Assembly: GCF_008195825.1 (NCBI RefSeq)
Contig: NZ_CP043329.1
Span: 1,116,001 to 1,180,000 of the forward strand
From: Pedobacter aquae
GTDB lineage: Bacteria; Bacteroidota; Bacteroidia; Sphingobacteriales; Sphingobacteriaceae
DNA length: 64,000 nt
Direction of reading: 5' to 3'
Shown here: one piece after another, positions 1-9,602 of the stretch
How the letters are laid out: each line of letters begins with the position of its first letter
How positions within the stretch are numbered: position 1 is the first letter of the stretch
Program-made: the position numbers and the translations under genes
The notes under the pieces: model-generated
What the model saw: the letters and a program-made list of their open reading frames with translations, nothing else
Told to the model about the DNA's origin: nothing
Database searches by the model: none

Positions 1-469
1 CAAGCAGAGTATGCAGTTTAACCGCTCCTTTAGCTGTTTTGTACCTGGCCCAATCAAATAGAGAAAGACACAGACTGATAGTAGTGGAGTCTAACAGGAA
101 GATTTTGGACTTAATCCTGAACTTTATTTGTTTAAAGCCTGCCTGCTGTCCCAAACTTTCTAACAGTATGAAATAATAGGACTTGAAGATGTTATAGTCC
201 CTGTGCTTGTTCTGATAGCTTACACTAGATTTAGATGGAGCTTTTTGAATACCTAAATGATTGAGGTTGCCAGTAGCTGAACGAAGACCGTTACTAATAT
301 CACGTACCGATTGGCTTTTGGCAAACTGGCAGAACAACATCGATACTAGATGTGTCCAGCTTGTATAACCTTTATTATGTTTGTCGCTCTGAGATGTAGA
401 TACCAGTTTGTTGAACTTTGAACGCTCAAGTTTTGATATGATTTGGGAGAATAGTGTTACATTTACCAT
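1..469 (-). CDS. IS4-family transposase, N-terminal part (runs off window edge)
   Basis: Reading the minus strand from the ATG at 469 gives an open frame of 156 codons to the window edge. It begins MVNVTLFSQIISKLERSKFN and contains the N-terminal DUF4372-type domain of Bacteroidota IS4 transposases, with a stretch around WTHLVSMLFCQFAKSQSVRD. Near residue 130 is the first catalytic aspartate region, FLLDSTTISLCLSLFDWAR. The rest of the DDE domain lies outside the window. The element faces away from the MFS gene; its terminal inverted repeat should lie between 470 and 628 but I could not identify it. Family identity is from motif recognition, not a search. Confidence 0.85.
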   Translation of the reverse strand, partial: MVNVTLFSQIISKLERSKFNKLVSTSQSDKHNKGYTSWTHLVSMLFCQFAKSQSVRDISNGLRSATGNLNHLGIQKAPSKSSVSYQNKHRDYNIFKSYYFILLESLGQQAGFKQIKFRIKSKIFLLDSTTISLCLSLFDWARYKTAKGAVKLHTLL

Positions 470-628
470 TGAGAAAGGGTTTGTTTTTGTGCAACCTCAA
501 AGGTAACGATGAGTTAAAACTTTCCTTTCTCTTTTTTTATTCGTTTAGGACGCTATTGCTTCTTAACTACTTATTTACTTTCATAATTAGATGTAAATCT
601 TATTTTTGCCGCTCACTTCCAGCTTTTT

Positions 629-1849
629 ATGAATCCGTCGAATAATAAAAATGTAACCTTACTTATTGTTGTAGCTGCGCTAGGCTATTTTGTTGATATC
701 TATGATTTAGTTTTATTTTCTGTTATTAGAGTAGCAAGTTTAAAATCTATAGGCGTTGCCCAAGAAGATTTACTTTCTGTAGGTGTAACCCTAATTAATG
801 CGCAAATGATAGGCATGTTGCTAGGTGGAATTTTATGGGGTGTTTGGGGCGATAAAAAAGGTAGATTACAAGTTTTATTTGGCTCTATTTTAATGTATTC
901 TTTAGCAAACATTGCCAACGCATTTGTTACCGATGTACCTACTTATGCTTTTATCAGATTTATTGCTGGTATTGGTTTAGCGGGCGAATTAGGTGCAGGT
1001 ATAACCTTGGTAGCAGAAAGTATGAGTAAAGAGAAAAGAGGCTATGGTACCATGCTGGTTGCGGCTATAGGTTTACTTGGTGCGGTTGCTGCTGGCTTGG
1101 TTGGTGATAAATTTACTTGGCAAACCGCATATCTTATTGGAGGCGGAATGGGGCTTTTGCTTTTGGTATTACGCTTAGGCGTTATAGAATCTAGTATCTA
1201 CCATAAAATTCAACATAAAAAGGTAAGCAAAGGCAATTTTTTAATGTTGTTTACCAGCTGGCCTCGTTTTAAAAAATACATCAACTGTACTTTAATTGCC
1301 TTACCAACATGGTTTGTGGTAGGCATATTGGTAACATTTGCTCCAGAATTTGGTATTGCTATGGGGGCTACCGAGCCACTTAGTGCAGGAAAAGGGATTA
1401 TATTTACTTATTTGGGTATATCTGCCGGTGATATTTTAAGCGGTGTTTTAAGTCAGTATTTTAAAACGCGTAAAAAAATTGTTTTTGTGTTTTTAGTGGC
1501 CACTTTAGCCAGTATATTATTTTATTTATTCTCTAAAGGTATTGATGCTTCTACATATCATCTTATTTGCTTTCTTTTAGGCGTTTCTACTGGTTTTTGG
1601 GTTATATTTGTCACCATTGCTGCCGAACAATTTGGAACAAATTTAAGAGCTACTGTTACCACTACGGTTCCTAATTTTATAAGAGGTTCTTTAGTTTTAG
1701 TAACATTTAGTTTCGAGTATTTGAAGCATCAGGTAGGTATTATCAATTCGGGCTTAATAGTGGGAGTTACCACCTTAGTTATTGCATTTATAGCTGTTTA
1801 TAACCTCGAGGAAACTTATGGCAAAGATTTAGATTATGTAGAGGAATAG
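629..1849 (+). CDS. MFS family transporter
   Basis: A 406-residue membrane protein with about 12 hydrophobic segments, typical of the major facilitator superfamily. The loop between helices 2 and 3 carries the MFS signature GVWGDKKGR at about residues 71-79. A second half-repeat starts near residue 215. The layout resembles the metabolite:H+ symporter group, but the substrate cannot be told from sequence. The start at 629 fits the usual short N-terminus; the IS4-type element ends just upstream and may have replaced the native promoter. The stop is one base before the start of the CLC gene, so the two are probably co-transcribed with hemF. Confidence 0.85.
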   Translation: MNPSNNKNVTLLIVVAALGYFVDIYDLVLFSVIRVASLKSIGVAQEDLLSVGVTLINAQMIGMLLGGILWGVWGDKKGRLQVLFGSILMYSLANIANAFVTDVPTYAFIRFIAGIGLAGELGAGITLVAESMSKEKRGYGTMLVAAIGLLGAVAAGLVGDKFTWQTAYLIGGGMGLLLLVLRLGVIESSIYHKIQHKKVSKGNFLMLFTSWPRFKKYINCTLIALPTWFVVGILVTFAPEFGIAMGATEPLSAGKGIIFTYLGISAGDILSGVLSQYFKTRKKIVFVFLVATLASILFYLFSKGIDASTYHLICFLLGVSTGFWVIFVTIAAEQFGTNLRATVTTTVPNFIRGSLVLVTFSFEYLKHQVGIINSGLIVGVTTLVIAFIAVYNLEETYGKDLDYVEE

Positions 1850-1850
1850 T

Positions 1851-3629
1851 ATGAAGTTTTGGAACCAGCATAAATTTATCATCAGGTCAATTCATCAACG
1901 CCTTAGTAGAAATCAGTTTTTGATTTTATCTGGCGTATTGGTTGGCTTATCTGCCGGTACCGCCGCTATTTTGCTCAAATCTATGGTACATTACATCCAT
2001 GTACTGGTAAATAATCAGTTAGAAGTTTTTAACTATCCATATCTTAATCTTTTTTTACCCTTAACGGGGATATTAATTACCGTTTGGGTGGTTCGTAAAT
2101 TTCTGAAAGGTAAAGATGGGAGAGGCGTAGCCAATATTCTATTAGATATAGCGCAAAGGTCTGGTGTTATTCCAAAGTTTAAAATGTACAGTCAGGTAAT
2201 TGCAAGCGCTATAACTGTTGGTTTTGGTGGTTCATCGGGTTTAGAGGGACCTATAGCGGTTACAGGTGCTGCAATAGGTTCTAATTATGCCAGAACTTAC
2301 AGATTAACCTACCGAGAGCGTATTTTATTATTGGCCTGTGGCGCATCCGCTGGTATAGCAGCGGTTTTTAATGCCCCCATAACAGGCTTAATGTTTGCTG
2401 TTGAGGTTATTTTGGTTGGTGTAGTTTTCTCTGATTTTATCCCCCTAATTATCTCTGCCGTTTCTGGTGCTTTAATCTCTAAAATCATTTTAAATGATGA
2501 TATTCTTTTCGAGTTTAGGAGCTTAAAAGAGTTTGACCATAGTAATGTACCGTATTACATCCTTTTAGGTGTATTTAGCGGTTTGGTGGCTGTTTATTAT
2601 TCTCGGGTATCTAGAAAAATAGATTATATTTTTCATCACCAACTAAAATGGAGTCCTTATAACAAAGCTATTTTAGGAGGATTAATTATTGCTTTATTAT
2701 GCTTTATTTTTCCACCATTATTTGGCGAAGGCTACGGAGCTGTTAAATTCTTAGCCTCAAATAATCCAGAAGGCTTGTTAAAAGGTACATTTTTTAATAT
2801 CCCAACAGAAAACAGCTGGATGATTATCCTTTTTACTGGTTTAATATTCCTAACCAAGGTTTTAGCAACCAGTTTCACCTTGGCAAGTGGTGGTAGTGGA
2901 GGTAATTTTGCACCTTCTTTATTTACTGGTGCTTTTATGGGCTTCTTTTTTGCTTCCTTGTTTAATAAAATGGGTTTCAATACTTTACCTGTCAATAATT
3001 TTACCTTGGTAGGGATGTGTGGTGTATTAAGTGGCGTTATGTATGCCCCTTTAACAGGGATATTTCTAATAGCCGAAATCACAGGCGGTTATGAGTTAAT
3101 GATTCCTTTGATGTTGGTAGCTACATCTTCTTACGTTATTGCTAAGGTTTTTGAACCTCATTCTATGGATGTTAAAGATTTGATTGAGGATAAGAAAATA
3201 TTTACCGACAATTATGATGAGAATATCTTAAGCTTAATAAAAATTCATGAGATATTAGAAACAGAGTATGATGAAATTTCGACAGAAAGTAAACTGGCAG
3301 ATTTATTATGGGTACTTAAAAATTCTGACCATCAATTGATTATTTGTAAAGATAAACATCAGAAATTTGCAGGCTTTATTTGGTTTGAAAAAGTTAAAAA
3401 GGTTTTATTAGATACCGAGTTACAGCATAAACTTACCATTGAAGAACTTGTGACTAAAACATCAGTAAAACTAAAATTAGAAGATAATATATCAGAAATG
3501 GTTGGTTACTTTGATAAAACAGATTTATTGTATTTACCAGTTTTTGATGATGATACTTTTGTAGGTGTCATTTCTAAAACCAAATTACTTGCTGCATACA
3601 GAAACAAATTAAGATTAACATTAAGCTGA
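1851..3629 (+). CDS. CLC-type chloride channel/antiporter with CBS domains
   Basis: A 592-residue protein: about 440 residues of CLC membrane domain followed by a soluble tail that looks like a paired CBS module (about 450-590). The GLEGP motif near residues 130-134 supplies the gating glutamate (E132), and GGNFAP near residue 350 matches the GxFxP motif. The first anion motif, usually GSGIP, appears here as GRGVA (about residues 90-94), so the selectivity serine is replaced. The family moves chloride or other anions across the inner membrane, either as a channel or as an H+ antiporter. Its stop overlaps the hemF start (TGATG), indicating an operon. Confidence 0.9.
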   Translation: MKFWNQHKFIIRSIHQRLSRNQFLILSGVLVGLSAGTAAILLKSMVHYIHVLVNNQLEVFNYPYLNLFLPLTGILITVWVVRKFLKGKDGRGVANILLDIAQRSGVIPKFKMYSQVIASAITVGFGGSSGLEGPIAVTGAAIGSNYARTYRLTYRERILLLACGASAGIAAVFNAPITGLMFAVEVILVGVVFSDFIPLIISAVSGALISKIILNDDILFEFRSLKEFDHSNVPYYILLGVFSGLVAVYYSRVSRKIDYIFHHQLKWSPYNKAILGGLIIALLCFIFPPLFGEGYGAVKFLASNNPEGLLKGTFFNIPTENSWMIILFTGLIFLTKVLATSFTLASGGSGGNFAPSLFTGAFMGFFFASLFNKMGFNTLPVNNFTLVGMCGVLSGVMYAPLTGIFLIAEITGGYELMIPLMLVATSSYVIAKVFEPHSMDVKDLIEDKKIFTDNYDENILSLIKIHEILETEYDEISTESKLADLLWVLKNSDHQLIICKDKHQKFAGFIWFEKVKKVLLDTELQHKLTIEELVTKTSVKLKLEDNISEMVGYFDKTDLLYLPVFDDDTFVGVISKTKLLAAYRNKLRLTLS

Positions 3630-4537
3630 TGCTAAAAAAAGAACACATTGCCGAAGAGTACAAGAATATTCAACAAGAAATAACCGATGCCTTAGAAGCA
3701 TTAGATGGTGCTGCTTTGTTTGAAGAGGAGAACTGGGAGCGAAACGGCGGTGGCGGTGGTAGAAGCAGGGTTCTACAAAACGGTGCTTTGATAGAAAAAG
3801 GTGGTGTTAATTTTTCTGCTGTACATGGCAAACTTCCTGATGCTATTAAAAAAGCCTTTAAAACCGATAAAGAAGAGTTTTTTGCTACAGGAGTTTCTAT
3901 AGTTTTGCATCCGCATAATCCTTGGGTGCCTATTATCCACATGAATATTAGGTATTTTGAAATGGAAAGCGATGGCCAAGAATCTATCCGTTGGTTTGGT
4001 GGTGGTATAGATGTTACCCCGCATTATGTTATACCTGAGGATGCTAAATTCTTTCATCAAACCATGAAAAAAGTTTGTGATGATACCAACCCTGAGTTTT
4101 ATCCAAAATTCAAAAAATGGGCTGATGATTATTTTTTCATCAAGCACCGACAAGAAACCAGAGGTATTGGCGGTATTTTTTACGATAGGTTAACGCCCGA
4201 AAGTACTGGTAATAGCTGGACAGAGATTTTTGATTTTTCTAAAGCTGTTGGTCGTTCTTTTGCTAAGATTTATACTTATTTAGCCAATCAAAACAGAAAT
4301 AAACACTTCACTTTAGAAGAAAAGCAATGGCAATATCAACGTAGAAGCAGGTATGCCGAGTTTAATTTAGTATACGATTCTGGTACAAAATTCGGATTAG
4401 AAACCGATGGACGAATAGAATCTATCCTGATGAGTATGCCTCCAATGGCTGCTTGGGTTTATGATTATAAAACGCCAGCAGGTAGCAAAGAAGAAGAAAC
4501 TTTAAACTTGCTTAAAAAAGATATCAACTGGGTTTAA
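3629..4537 (+). CDS. hemF: oxygen-dependent coproporphyrinogen III oxidase
   Basis: This enzyme converts coproporphyrinogen III to protoporphyrinogen IX in haem synthesis using O2. The 302-residue length is typical of HemF. Family motifs are plain: EKGGVNFSAVHG, the HPHNPWVPIIHMNIRYFE stretch, WFGGGIDVTPHY, RGIGGIFYDR and RRSRYAEFNLVYDSGTKFGL. An unusual glycine run, NGGGGGRSRVLQNG, precedes the first motif as in other Bacteroidota HemF. The start codon overlaps the CLC stop by one base, so translation is likely coupled. Confidence 0.97.
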   Translation: MLKKEHIAEEYKNIQQEITDALEALDGAALFEEENWERNGGGGGRSRVLQNGALIEKGGVNFSAVHGKLPDAIKKAFKTDKEEFFATGVSIVLHPHNPWVPIIHMNIRYFEMESDGQESIRWFGGGIDVTPHYVIPEDAKFFHQTMKKVCDDTNPEFYPKFKKWADDYFFIKHRQETRGIGGIFYDRLTPESTGNSWTEIFDFSKAVGRSFAKIYTYLANQNRNKHFTLEEKQWQYQRRSRYAEFNLVYDSGTKFGLETDGRIESILMSMPPMAAWVYDYKTPAGSKEEETLNLLKKDINWV

Positions 4538-4549
4538 TGGCTATGGAAC

Positions 4550-4582
4550 AGTCTTTGTATTTCTACAACAAAAACAAAGACT
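4550..4582 (+). promoter_or_regulatory. hairpin directly before the oxidase-like gene start
   Basis: Nine-base perfect arms, agtctttgt (4550-4558) and acaaagact (4574-4582), flank a 15-base loop and end at the base before the ATG at 4583. Such a fold would occlude the initiation region. It may be a translational control element or chance; no function is assigned. Confidence 0.35.
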
Positions 4583-5116
4583 ATGGAAAACCAACAAGCA
4601 TCAGAAAATAACCATACCCAATCTCTATCTGGTAAAGAAGCTATTGCTAAACTTACAGAATTGGCAGAAGGCGCAAAAACTTGCTTTTTTTGTACCAGTA
4701 TAAAAACAGGTTTGCCTTTAACAGCTTCGCCTATGGAGTTGTTAAAAGTAGACAATGAAGGTAATCTTTGGTTTATGAGTACTAAAGACAGCCAAAGAAA
4801 TCAAGAATTACAAACCGACCCTTTCACACACCTTTTCTTTCAAGAGCATCAGCATGCTGGCTTTTTAAATGTTTATGGTATATCAGAAATTATCCTTGAT
4901 AAAGCTAAAATTGAAGAGTTATGGAAACCTTTACATAAAGTTTGGTTTCAAGAAGGTGTTGATGACCCAAATATTAGTCTTATAAAAGTTGTACCTACAC
5001 AATCTTATTATTGGGACACCAAAAACGGGCAGGTAGTGGCTTTTGCAAAAATGGCACTGTCTTTGGTAACAGGTAAAACAATGGATGACAGTGTAGAAGG
5101 TAAATTGGAATTATAA
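4583..5116 (+). CDS. pyridoxamine 5'-phosphate oxidase family protein (general stress protein 26 type)
   Basis: A 177-residue soluble protein with the split-barrel flavin-binding fold of the PNPOx-like family. Recognisable parts are KTCFFCTSIKTGLPLTASPM near residue 32, LWFMSTKDSQRNQEL near residue 60, and the Trp-rich strand KVWFQEGVDDPNISLIKV near residue 115. The general stress protein 26 group binds FMN or FAD and its physiological substrate is not settled. It follows hemF by 45 bases on the same strand and ends at a clear terminator. Confidence 0.85.
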   Translation: MENQQASENNHTQSLSGKEAIAKLTELAEGAKTCFFCTSIKTGLPLTASPMELLKVDNEGNLWFMSTKDSQRNQELQTDPFTHLFFQEHQHAGFLNVYGISEIILDKAKIEELWKPLHKVWFQEGVDDPNISLIKVVPTQSYYWDTKNGQVVAFAKMALSLVTGKTMDDSVEGKLEL

Positions 5117-5143
5117 AAACATCATAAAATAAGTTTGGGATTT

Positions 5144-5176
5144 AAGGCTTCGTTACTAACGAGGCCTTATTTTTTT
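5144..5176 (+). terminator. intrinsic terminator after the oxidase-like gene
   Basis: Inverted arms aaggcttcgtta and taacgaggcctt (one G-U pair) with a two-base gap, followed by a T run. It lies 28 bases after the stop at 5116 and ends the MFS-CLC-hemF-oxidase group. Confidence 0.85.
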
Positions 5177-5254
5177 GATTAAAATTAAAAACCTATGACA
5201 TGAATTTAATGTTAATTTTATGTAAATTTAAAATAACCAAATTATTAACACATC

Positions 5255-6466
5255 GTGAAAGGTTTTACAAGATATTGCTTTCTTATCTTTTTTTTGATGT
5301 TTTTCTCTCTTTTAAAACAAGAGGTAAAAGCGCAGAATTTTGCCTTTCAGTTTTATGATGAAACCTTTAATTTCTCTACTGATGCATCTTTAGATATTCC
5401 TTTTGATGACGGACTTACCGCAGCATCTATTAGTCAGTTTTATAATCGTTTAAATAAAGGTAATTACCAAGCTATTATACAAACCTTAACGCAATACAAA
5501 GAAAAAAAACAGCTGAACGATTGGTTTTATTATCAATTAATTAGAAAAACAGCTCAACAAATAAGTCCAAAAGAAGATAATTATGAGCGTTATACGCTTT
5601 ACAAATGGTTTTTGCTGGCAAAATCTGGCTATGATACTAAACTAGCTATAGGCCCTGGACAATTGTTGTTTTATGTTTGGAGTGATGAAGACATTGCCGA
5701 CATCCCTTATTACTTAGAGGACGATAAGCAAATGATGTGTTTAAATTTTCATGATTACAAACAGGCTGATTATGCAAAAGATAAAATCATCCCGGTAAAA
5801 TTAAATGTACCCGAAGCTACTAAAGCCTTTTCTTACAAGGTAACGCAAATACCAGATTTTAAGCCAGAAGATTATCGTGAAAAACAATTAGCCTTTAATT
5901 ATCGACAAAAGGCGTATCATTTTAAAATAAAGCTTAACGCCGATATTCAGGCTATTTTTAAGAACTATCCGGGTGTTAATTTTGAGTCTTATTTTAATAT
6001 TCCTTTAAGCAGAGAGACCTACAGCTCTTTAATTCCATATTTAAAGCATAATTTGAAAGGAATGAGTCAAAAGAAAGGTGTTGATTATTTGATGAGATTC
6101 ACTAGAAATGCTTTTTTATACGAGAATGATGAGCAAAACTTTGGTAAAGAGAAGCGTTTATCGCCAGAACAAACCTTGTTTCAAGAATATAGCGACTGCG
6201 ATGATAGGGTAGCCTTATTTTTTTATCTGGTAAAGGAGATTTATAATTTACCCATGATAGCTTTATTGTATCCTTCGCATATTACCATGGCGGTTAAATT
6301 TGATAAACCTATTGGAGAAGCCATAGAATATAAAGGAGAAAAATATAGCGTTTGCGAGCCCACTCCACAGAGAAAAGACTTAAAAATTGGTCAAATAGCT
6401 CCAGAGTTTCAGCATCAAAACTTTCAGGTAGTTTATCAATATCACCCTGGAAGTATCAACAACTAA
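5255..6466 (+). CDS. secreted transglutaminase-like (cysteine protease fold) protein
   Basis: A 403-residue protein with GTG start and an N-terminal signal sequence (FLIFFLMFFSLL, cut after about VKAQ). The C-terminal third carries a transglutaminase-like catalytic layout: the cysteine in YSDCDDRVALFFYLV (about residue 310), the histidine in YPSHITMAV (about 345), and an acidic residue in YSVCEPTP, where families usually have Asp. The middle has no motif I recognise. It is probably periplasmic or outer-membrane associated. Its stop lies only five bases from the stop of the convergent symporter gene. Confidence 0.75.
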   Translation: MKGFTRYCFLIFFLMFFSLLKQEVKAQNFAFQFYDETFNFSTDASLDIPFDDGLTAASISQFYNRLNKGNYQAIIQTLTQYKEKKQLNDWFYYQLIRKTAQQISPKEDNYERYTLYKWFLLAKSGYDTKLAIGPGQLLFYVWSDEDIADIPYYLEDDKQMMCLNFHDYKQADYAKDKIIPVKLNVPEATKAFSYKVTQIPDFKPEDYREKQLAFNYRQKAYHFKIKLNADIQAIFKNYPGVNFESYFNIPLSRETYSSLIPYLKHNLKGMSQKKGVDYLMRFTRNAFLYENDEQNFGKEKRLSPEQTLFQEYSDCDDRVALFFYLVKEIYNLPMIALLYPSHITMAVKFDKPIGEAIEYKGEKYSVCEPTPQRKDLKIGQIAPEFQHQNFQVVYQYHPGSINN

Positions 6467-6470
6467 ATCG

Positions 6471-7715
6471 TTAGTTCTGATCAGCTAAAGCCAACTTATT
6501 TTTCTCTTCGTCAAACTCTTTCTCACTTTTGGCAACCACAATTGCAGCTACGCCATTACCAATTAAATTGGTGATAGATCTTGCCTCACTCATAAACCTA
6601 TCAACACCAAGAAGAATAGCTAAACCTTCTGTTGGGATAACTTTTAAAGCGGTTAGGGTAGAAGCTAAGACAATAAAACCACTTCCTGTAACTCCGGCAG
6701 CACCTTTACTGGTAATCATTAAAATCCCTATAATGGTGAGTTGCTGCGTAAAACTTAAATCAACACCAAATACTTGAGCCAAGAAAACGGTACACATCAC
6801 CAAATAAATGGTTGTTCCATCTAAATTAAAAGAATAGCCCGTAGGGATAACCAAACCCACCACAGATTTAGAACAGCCAAAACGCTCCATTTTATCTAGC
6901 ATATTTGGTAATACAGATTCTGATGAAGACGTACCTAAAACGATAAGTATTTCTTGTCTGATAAACTTGAGATACTGCCACAAACTAAATTTATAGAAAT
7001 AGCAAATCAGGTTTAGGGCTATGAAAATAAACAAGGCCATAGTAGCATAAACAGATACCATCAGTTTTCCCAAAGGCATTAATGCATCTAAACCATAAGT
7101 TCCAATGGTATAGGCCATCCCGCCAAAAGCACCAACCGGAGCCAGTTTCATGATAAATTTCATGATATTGAAGAACACCTTAGAAAGCCTGTCAAAAGTT
7201 AATAGTAAACTTTGCCCTGTTGTACCCATTTGGGTTAAAGCCAAACCAAATAAAATAGAGAAGAAAAGCACCTGCAAAATATCGCCCTCAGCAAAAGCAT
7301 TAATAACATTAGAAGGCACTATATGAGTAAAAAACTCTAGCCATTTAATACCCTCGGCAGTTTCAACGTATTGATTAACCTTTTCATTAGCAGTGCCATT
7401 AAAGGCAAAACCATCTCCGGGTTTAACCCAATTCACAATAAAAAGTCCGAAGAAAAGGGCAAAAGTGGTTACAATCTCAAAATAAAGTAATGCCTTGCCG
7501 CCCACACGACCAACTTTTTTCATATCGCCCATACTGGCAATACCCAAAACAATGGTAAAGAAGATAATTGGCGCTATCACCATCTTTATCATATTGATAA
7601 ATGTTTCGCTCAATATACGAGCGGTATCAGCAAACTCAGGAAAGAATATACCGGTTAAAATACCAGCAACTATAGCAATTAATACTAACGCTGTTAAGTT
7701 TTTAAAAATTTTCAA
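6471..7715 (-). CDS. dicarboxylate/amino acid:cation symporter (DAACS family)
   Basis: A 414-residue inner-membrane transporter of the glutamate/C4-dicarboxylate:H+ or Na+ symporter family. The serine-rich re-entrant loop appears as GTSSSESVLPNML, followed by IPTGYSFNLDGTTIYL, the second loop SKGAAGVTGSGFIVLA, and the substrate-binding helix DRFMSEARSITNLIGNGVA near the C-terminus. These match GltP/DctA proteins. The exact substrate (glutamate, aspartate or C4-dicarboxylate) cannot be separated by eye. It is monocistronic and convergent with the transglutaminase-like gene. Confidence 0.93.
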   Translation of the reverse strand: MKIFKNLTALVLIAIVAGILTGIFFPEFADTARILSETFINMIKMVIAPIIFFTIVLGIASMGDMKKVGRVGGKALLYFEIVTTFALFFGLFIVNWVKPGDGFAFNGTANEKVNQYVETAEGIKWLEFFTHIVPSNVINAFAEGDILQVLFFSILFGLALTQMGTTGQSLLLTFDRLSKVFFNIMKFIMKLAPVGAFGGMAYTIGTYGLDALMPLGKLMVSVYATMALFIFIALNLICYFYKFSLWQYLKFIRQEILIVLGTSSSESVLPNMLDKMERFGCSKSVVGLVIPTGYSFNLDGTTIYLVMCTVFLAQVFGVDLSFTQQLTIIGILMITSKGAAGVTGSGFIVLASTLTALKVIPTEGLAILLGVDRFMSEARSITNLIGNGVAAIVVAKSEKEFDEEKNKLALADQN

Positions 7716-7832
7716 TTTCTTGTGATTTGGTTTTATAACTAAAGTAAGGAATTATTTTAAACAGAAAAGTTAATAATGGCATTAAAACTGTCTTGCTAAA
7801 CATAATCATCCACATTTTGTTAAATTTATATC

Positions 7833-8651
7833 ATGAAAAAAGTAAGAACACTAGCTTGGCTAAATTTCATAGTTTACGTTTTGGCCTTTACCGCTTCTCA
7901 GTTATCGCAACTTAACCTTATTGGAAATGGTAATATGGGCGATATTTCTAAAAAATACGACACTGTTTTCACCCCGGCGGGCATAACTTTTGCCATTTGG
8001 GGAATTATTTATCTAGGTTTATTCGCCTTCACGATTTATCATCTTAGACAAGCCTACCAAAAAGATATCCATGCAGAGCCTAATCAAGTAATACAAAAAA
8101 TAGGTTATTGGTTTATGATTAATAATGCTGCAACTTTTATTTGGGTTTTTGTTTGGTTAAACGAATATATTGGTCTTGCTTTAGTGATGATGATGATACA
8201 GTTGATTTCTTTAATAAAAATCAATATCAGTATCAATACATTTAATCCTGCTAAAAGCTTGTCTTCTAGGTTGTTTACCCAAATCCCTTTAAGTATTTAT
8301 TTCGCTTGGATTTGCATAGCCACCATCGCCAATACATCTGTTTTTTTATATAGCATCAATTGGGATGGGGGTGTTTCCGGCTCCTTATGGACGATTATCC
8401 TGATAGCTGTAGCTTCATTATTAGCTTTTTATATCATCCGCTTTAAGCGTAACCCCTATTTTGGTTTAGTAGTGATTTGGGCTTTTTACGGCATACAATT
8501 GAAAAGAACGCAGGTAGATGCAGCCATGTATGAAACTGTTATTCAGGCCGCTTGGTTTGGTTTAGGCTTTATAAGTATTGCAGTTATCATTCAATTCATC
8601 AGTAACTATTACATAGTCAAGAAAGAAAAACCTGCCGAATTGGTTCCATAA
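7833..8651 (+). CDS. tryptophan-rich TspO/MBR-like membrane protein
   Basis: A 272-residue protein with about eight hydrophobic segments. The stretch FTPAGITFAIWGIIYLGL (about residues 49-66) is the hallmark of the tryptophan-rich sensory protein group related to TspO. It is longer than classic TspO (about 160 residues), as is common for this subgroup in Bacteroidota. The ligand is unknown; TspO proteins bind porphyrins and other lipophilic molecules. The gene stands 46 bases before the deacetylase-like gene and may share its transcript. Confidence 0.75.
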   Translation: MKKVRTLAWLNFIVYVLAFTASQLSQLNLIGNGNMGDISKKYDTVFTPAGITFAIWGIIYLGLFAFTIYHLRQAYQKDIHAEPNQVIQKIGYWFMINNAATFIWVFVWLNEYIGLALVMMMIQLISLIKINISINTFNPAKSLSSRLFTQIPLSIYFAWICIATIANTSVFLYSINWDGGVSGSLWTIILIAVASLLAFYIIRFKRNPYFGLVVIWAFYGIQLKRTQVDAAMYETVIQAAWFGLGFISIAVIIQFISNYYIVKKEKPAELVP

Positions 8652-8696
8652 CACAGATGATAAGCTTATTTTCGTTGCTAAATTTCTTAACTTTTA

Positions 8697-9599
8697 ATGC
8701 TTAAAATAGCTTACGATTCTATTTATGCCCATCCTTTGCCAGAGGGACATCGTTTCCCTATGCTGAAATATGAGCTTATTCCGCTACAACTTAAACATGA
8801 AGGTATCATCACGCAAGAGAATTTATACGCTCCCGATATTTTAGATGAAGAAATTGTACTCTTAACCCACGAAAAACAATACTGGGAAAAGCTTAAAAAT
8901 TTATCCTTAACCTATCAGGAAGAGAAAAGAACAGGTTTTCCGCTATCAGCACAATTGGTAGAAAGAGAATTGCGTATTGCCCAAGGTACTATTGATGGCT
9001 GTTTTTATGCTATTGAAAATGGCGTGGCTTTTAATGTTGCTGGCGGTACACACCATGCTGGCAGCAATTGGGGAGAAGGTTTTTGTTTGTTAAACGACCA
9101 AGCTATAGCAGCTAATTATCTTATACATAAGCAAATATCCAAATCTATTTTAATTGTTGATTTAGATGTTCATCAAGGCAATGGTACCGCTCAAATATTT
9201 CAAAACAATCCTCAGGTTTTTACTTTTTCTGTTCATGGCGATAAAAATTTCCCTTTTAGAAAAGAACAGTCTGATGTAGATGTTCCTTTACCAGATGGCG
9301 TTGAAGATGATGAATATTTAACCATGCTCGACCAAAAATTAGATGAAGTATTTGATAAAGCTAAGCCCGATTTTGTTTTTTACCTTTCCGGAGTTGATGT
9401 TTTGGCTACCGATAAATTGGGTAAACTGGCTTTAAGCCCCGCAGCCTGCCAAAAAAGAGATGAAATGGTGTTTAAAAAATGCTTGGCTCAACAGCTTCCT
9501 GTTCAGGTAAGTATGGGTGGTGGCTACTCGCCCAATATAAAAGATATTGTTGATGCCCACTGCAATACCTTTAAAGTGGCAAATGATTTATATTTTTAG
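8697..9599 (+). CDS. histone deacetylase family hydrolase
   Basis: A 300-residue zinc hydrolase of the arginase/deacetylase fold, related to AcuC and class II HDACs. Motifs in order: GGTHHAGSNWGEGFCLLND (twin histidines near residue 120), IVDLDVHQGNGTA (zinc ligands D and H near residue 154), FYLSGVDVL (third zinc ligand near residue 228) and MGGGYSP. Such bacterial enzymes deacetylate small amides, polyamines or protein lysines; the substrate is not evident. The next gene starts four bases after its stop. Confidence 0.92.
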   Translation: MLKIAYDSIYAHPLPEGHRFPMLKYELIPLQLKHEGIITQENLYAPDILDEEIVLLTHEKQYWEKLKNLSLTYQEEKRTGFPLSAQLVERELRIAQGTIDGCFYAIENGVAFNVAGGTHHAGSNWGEGFCLLNDQAIAANYLIHKQISKSILIVDLDVHQGNGTAQIFQNNPQVFTFSVHGDKNFPFRKEQSDVDVPLPDGVEDDEYLTMLDQKLDEVFDKAKPDFVFYLSGVDVLATDKLGKLALSPAACQKRDEMVFKKCLAQQLPVQVSMGGGYSPNIKDIVDAHCNTFKVANDLYF

Positions 9600-9602
9600 G
9601 GC

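Noticed and set aside
454..645. Open frame of 63 codons upstream of the MFS gene
   Set aside because: It overlaps the IS4 transposase start on the other strand, has a low-complexity product and overlaps the MFS start in another frame.
3670..4153. Antisense frames inside hemF
   Set aside because: They are mirror frames of a strongly conserved gene and have no independent support.
4550..4582. Treating the hairpin before the oxidase-like gene as a terminator
   Set aside because: No T run follows; it abuts the start codon, so at most a translational element.
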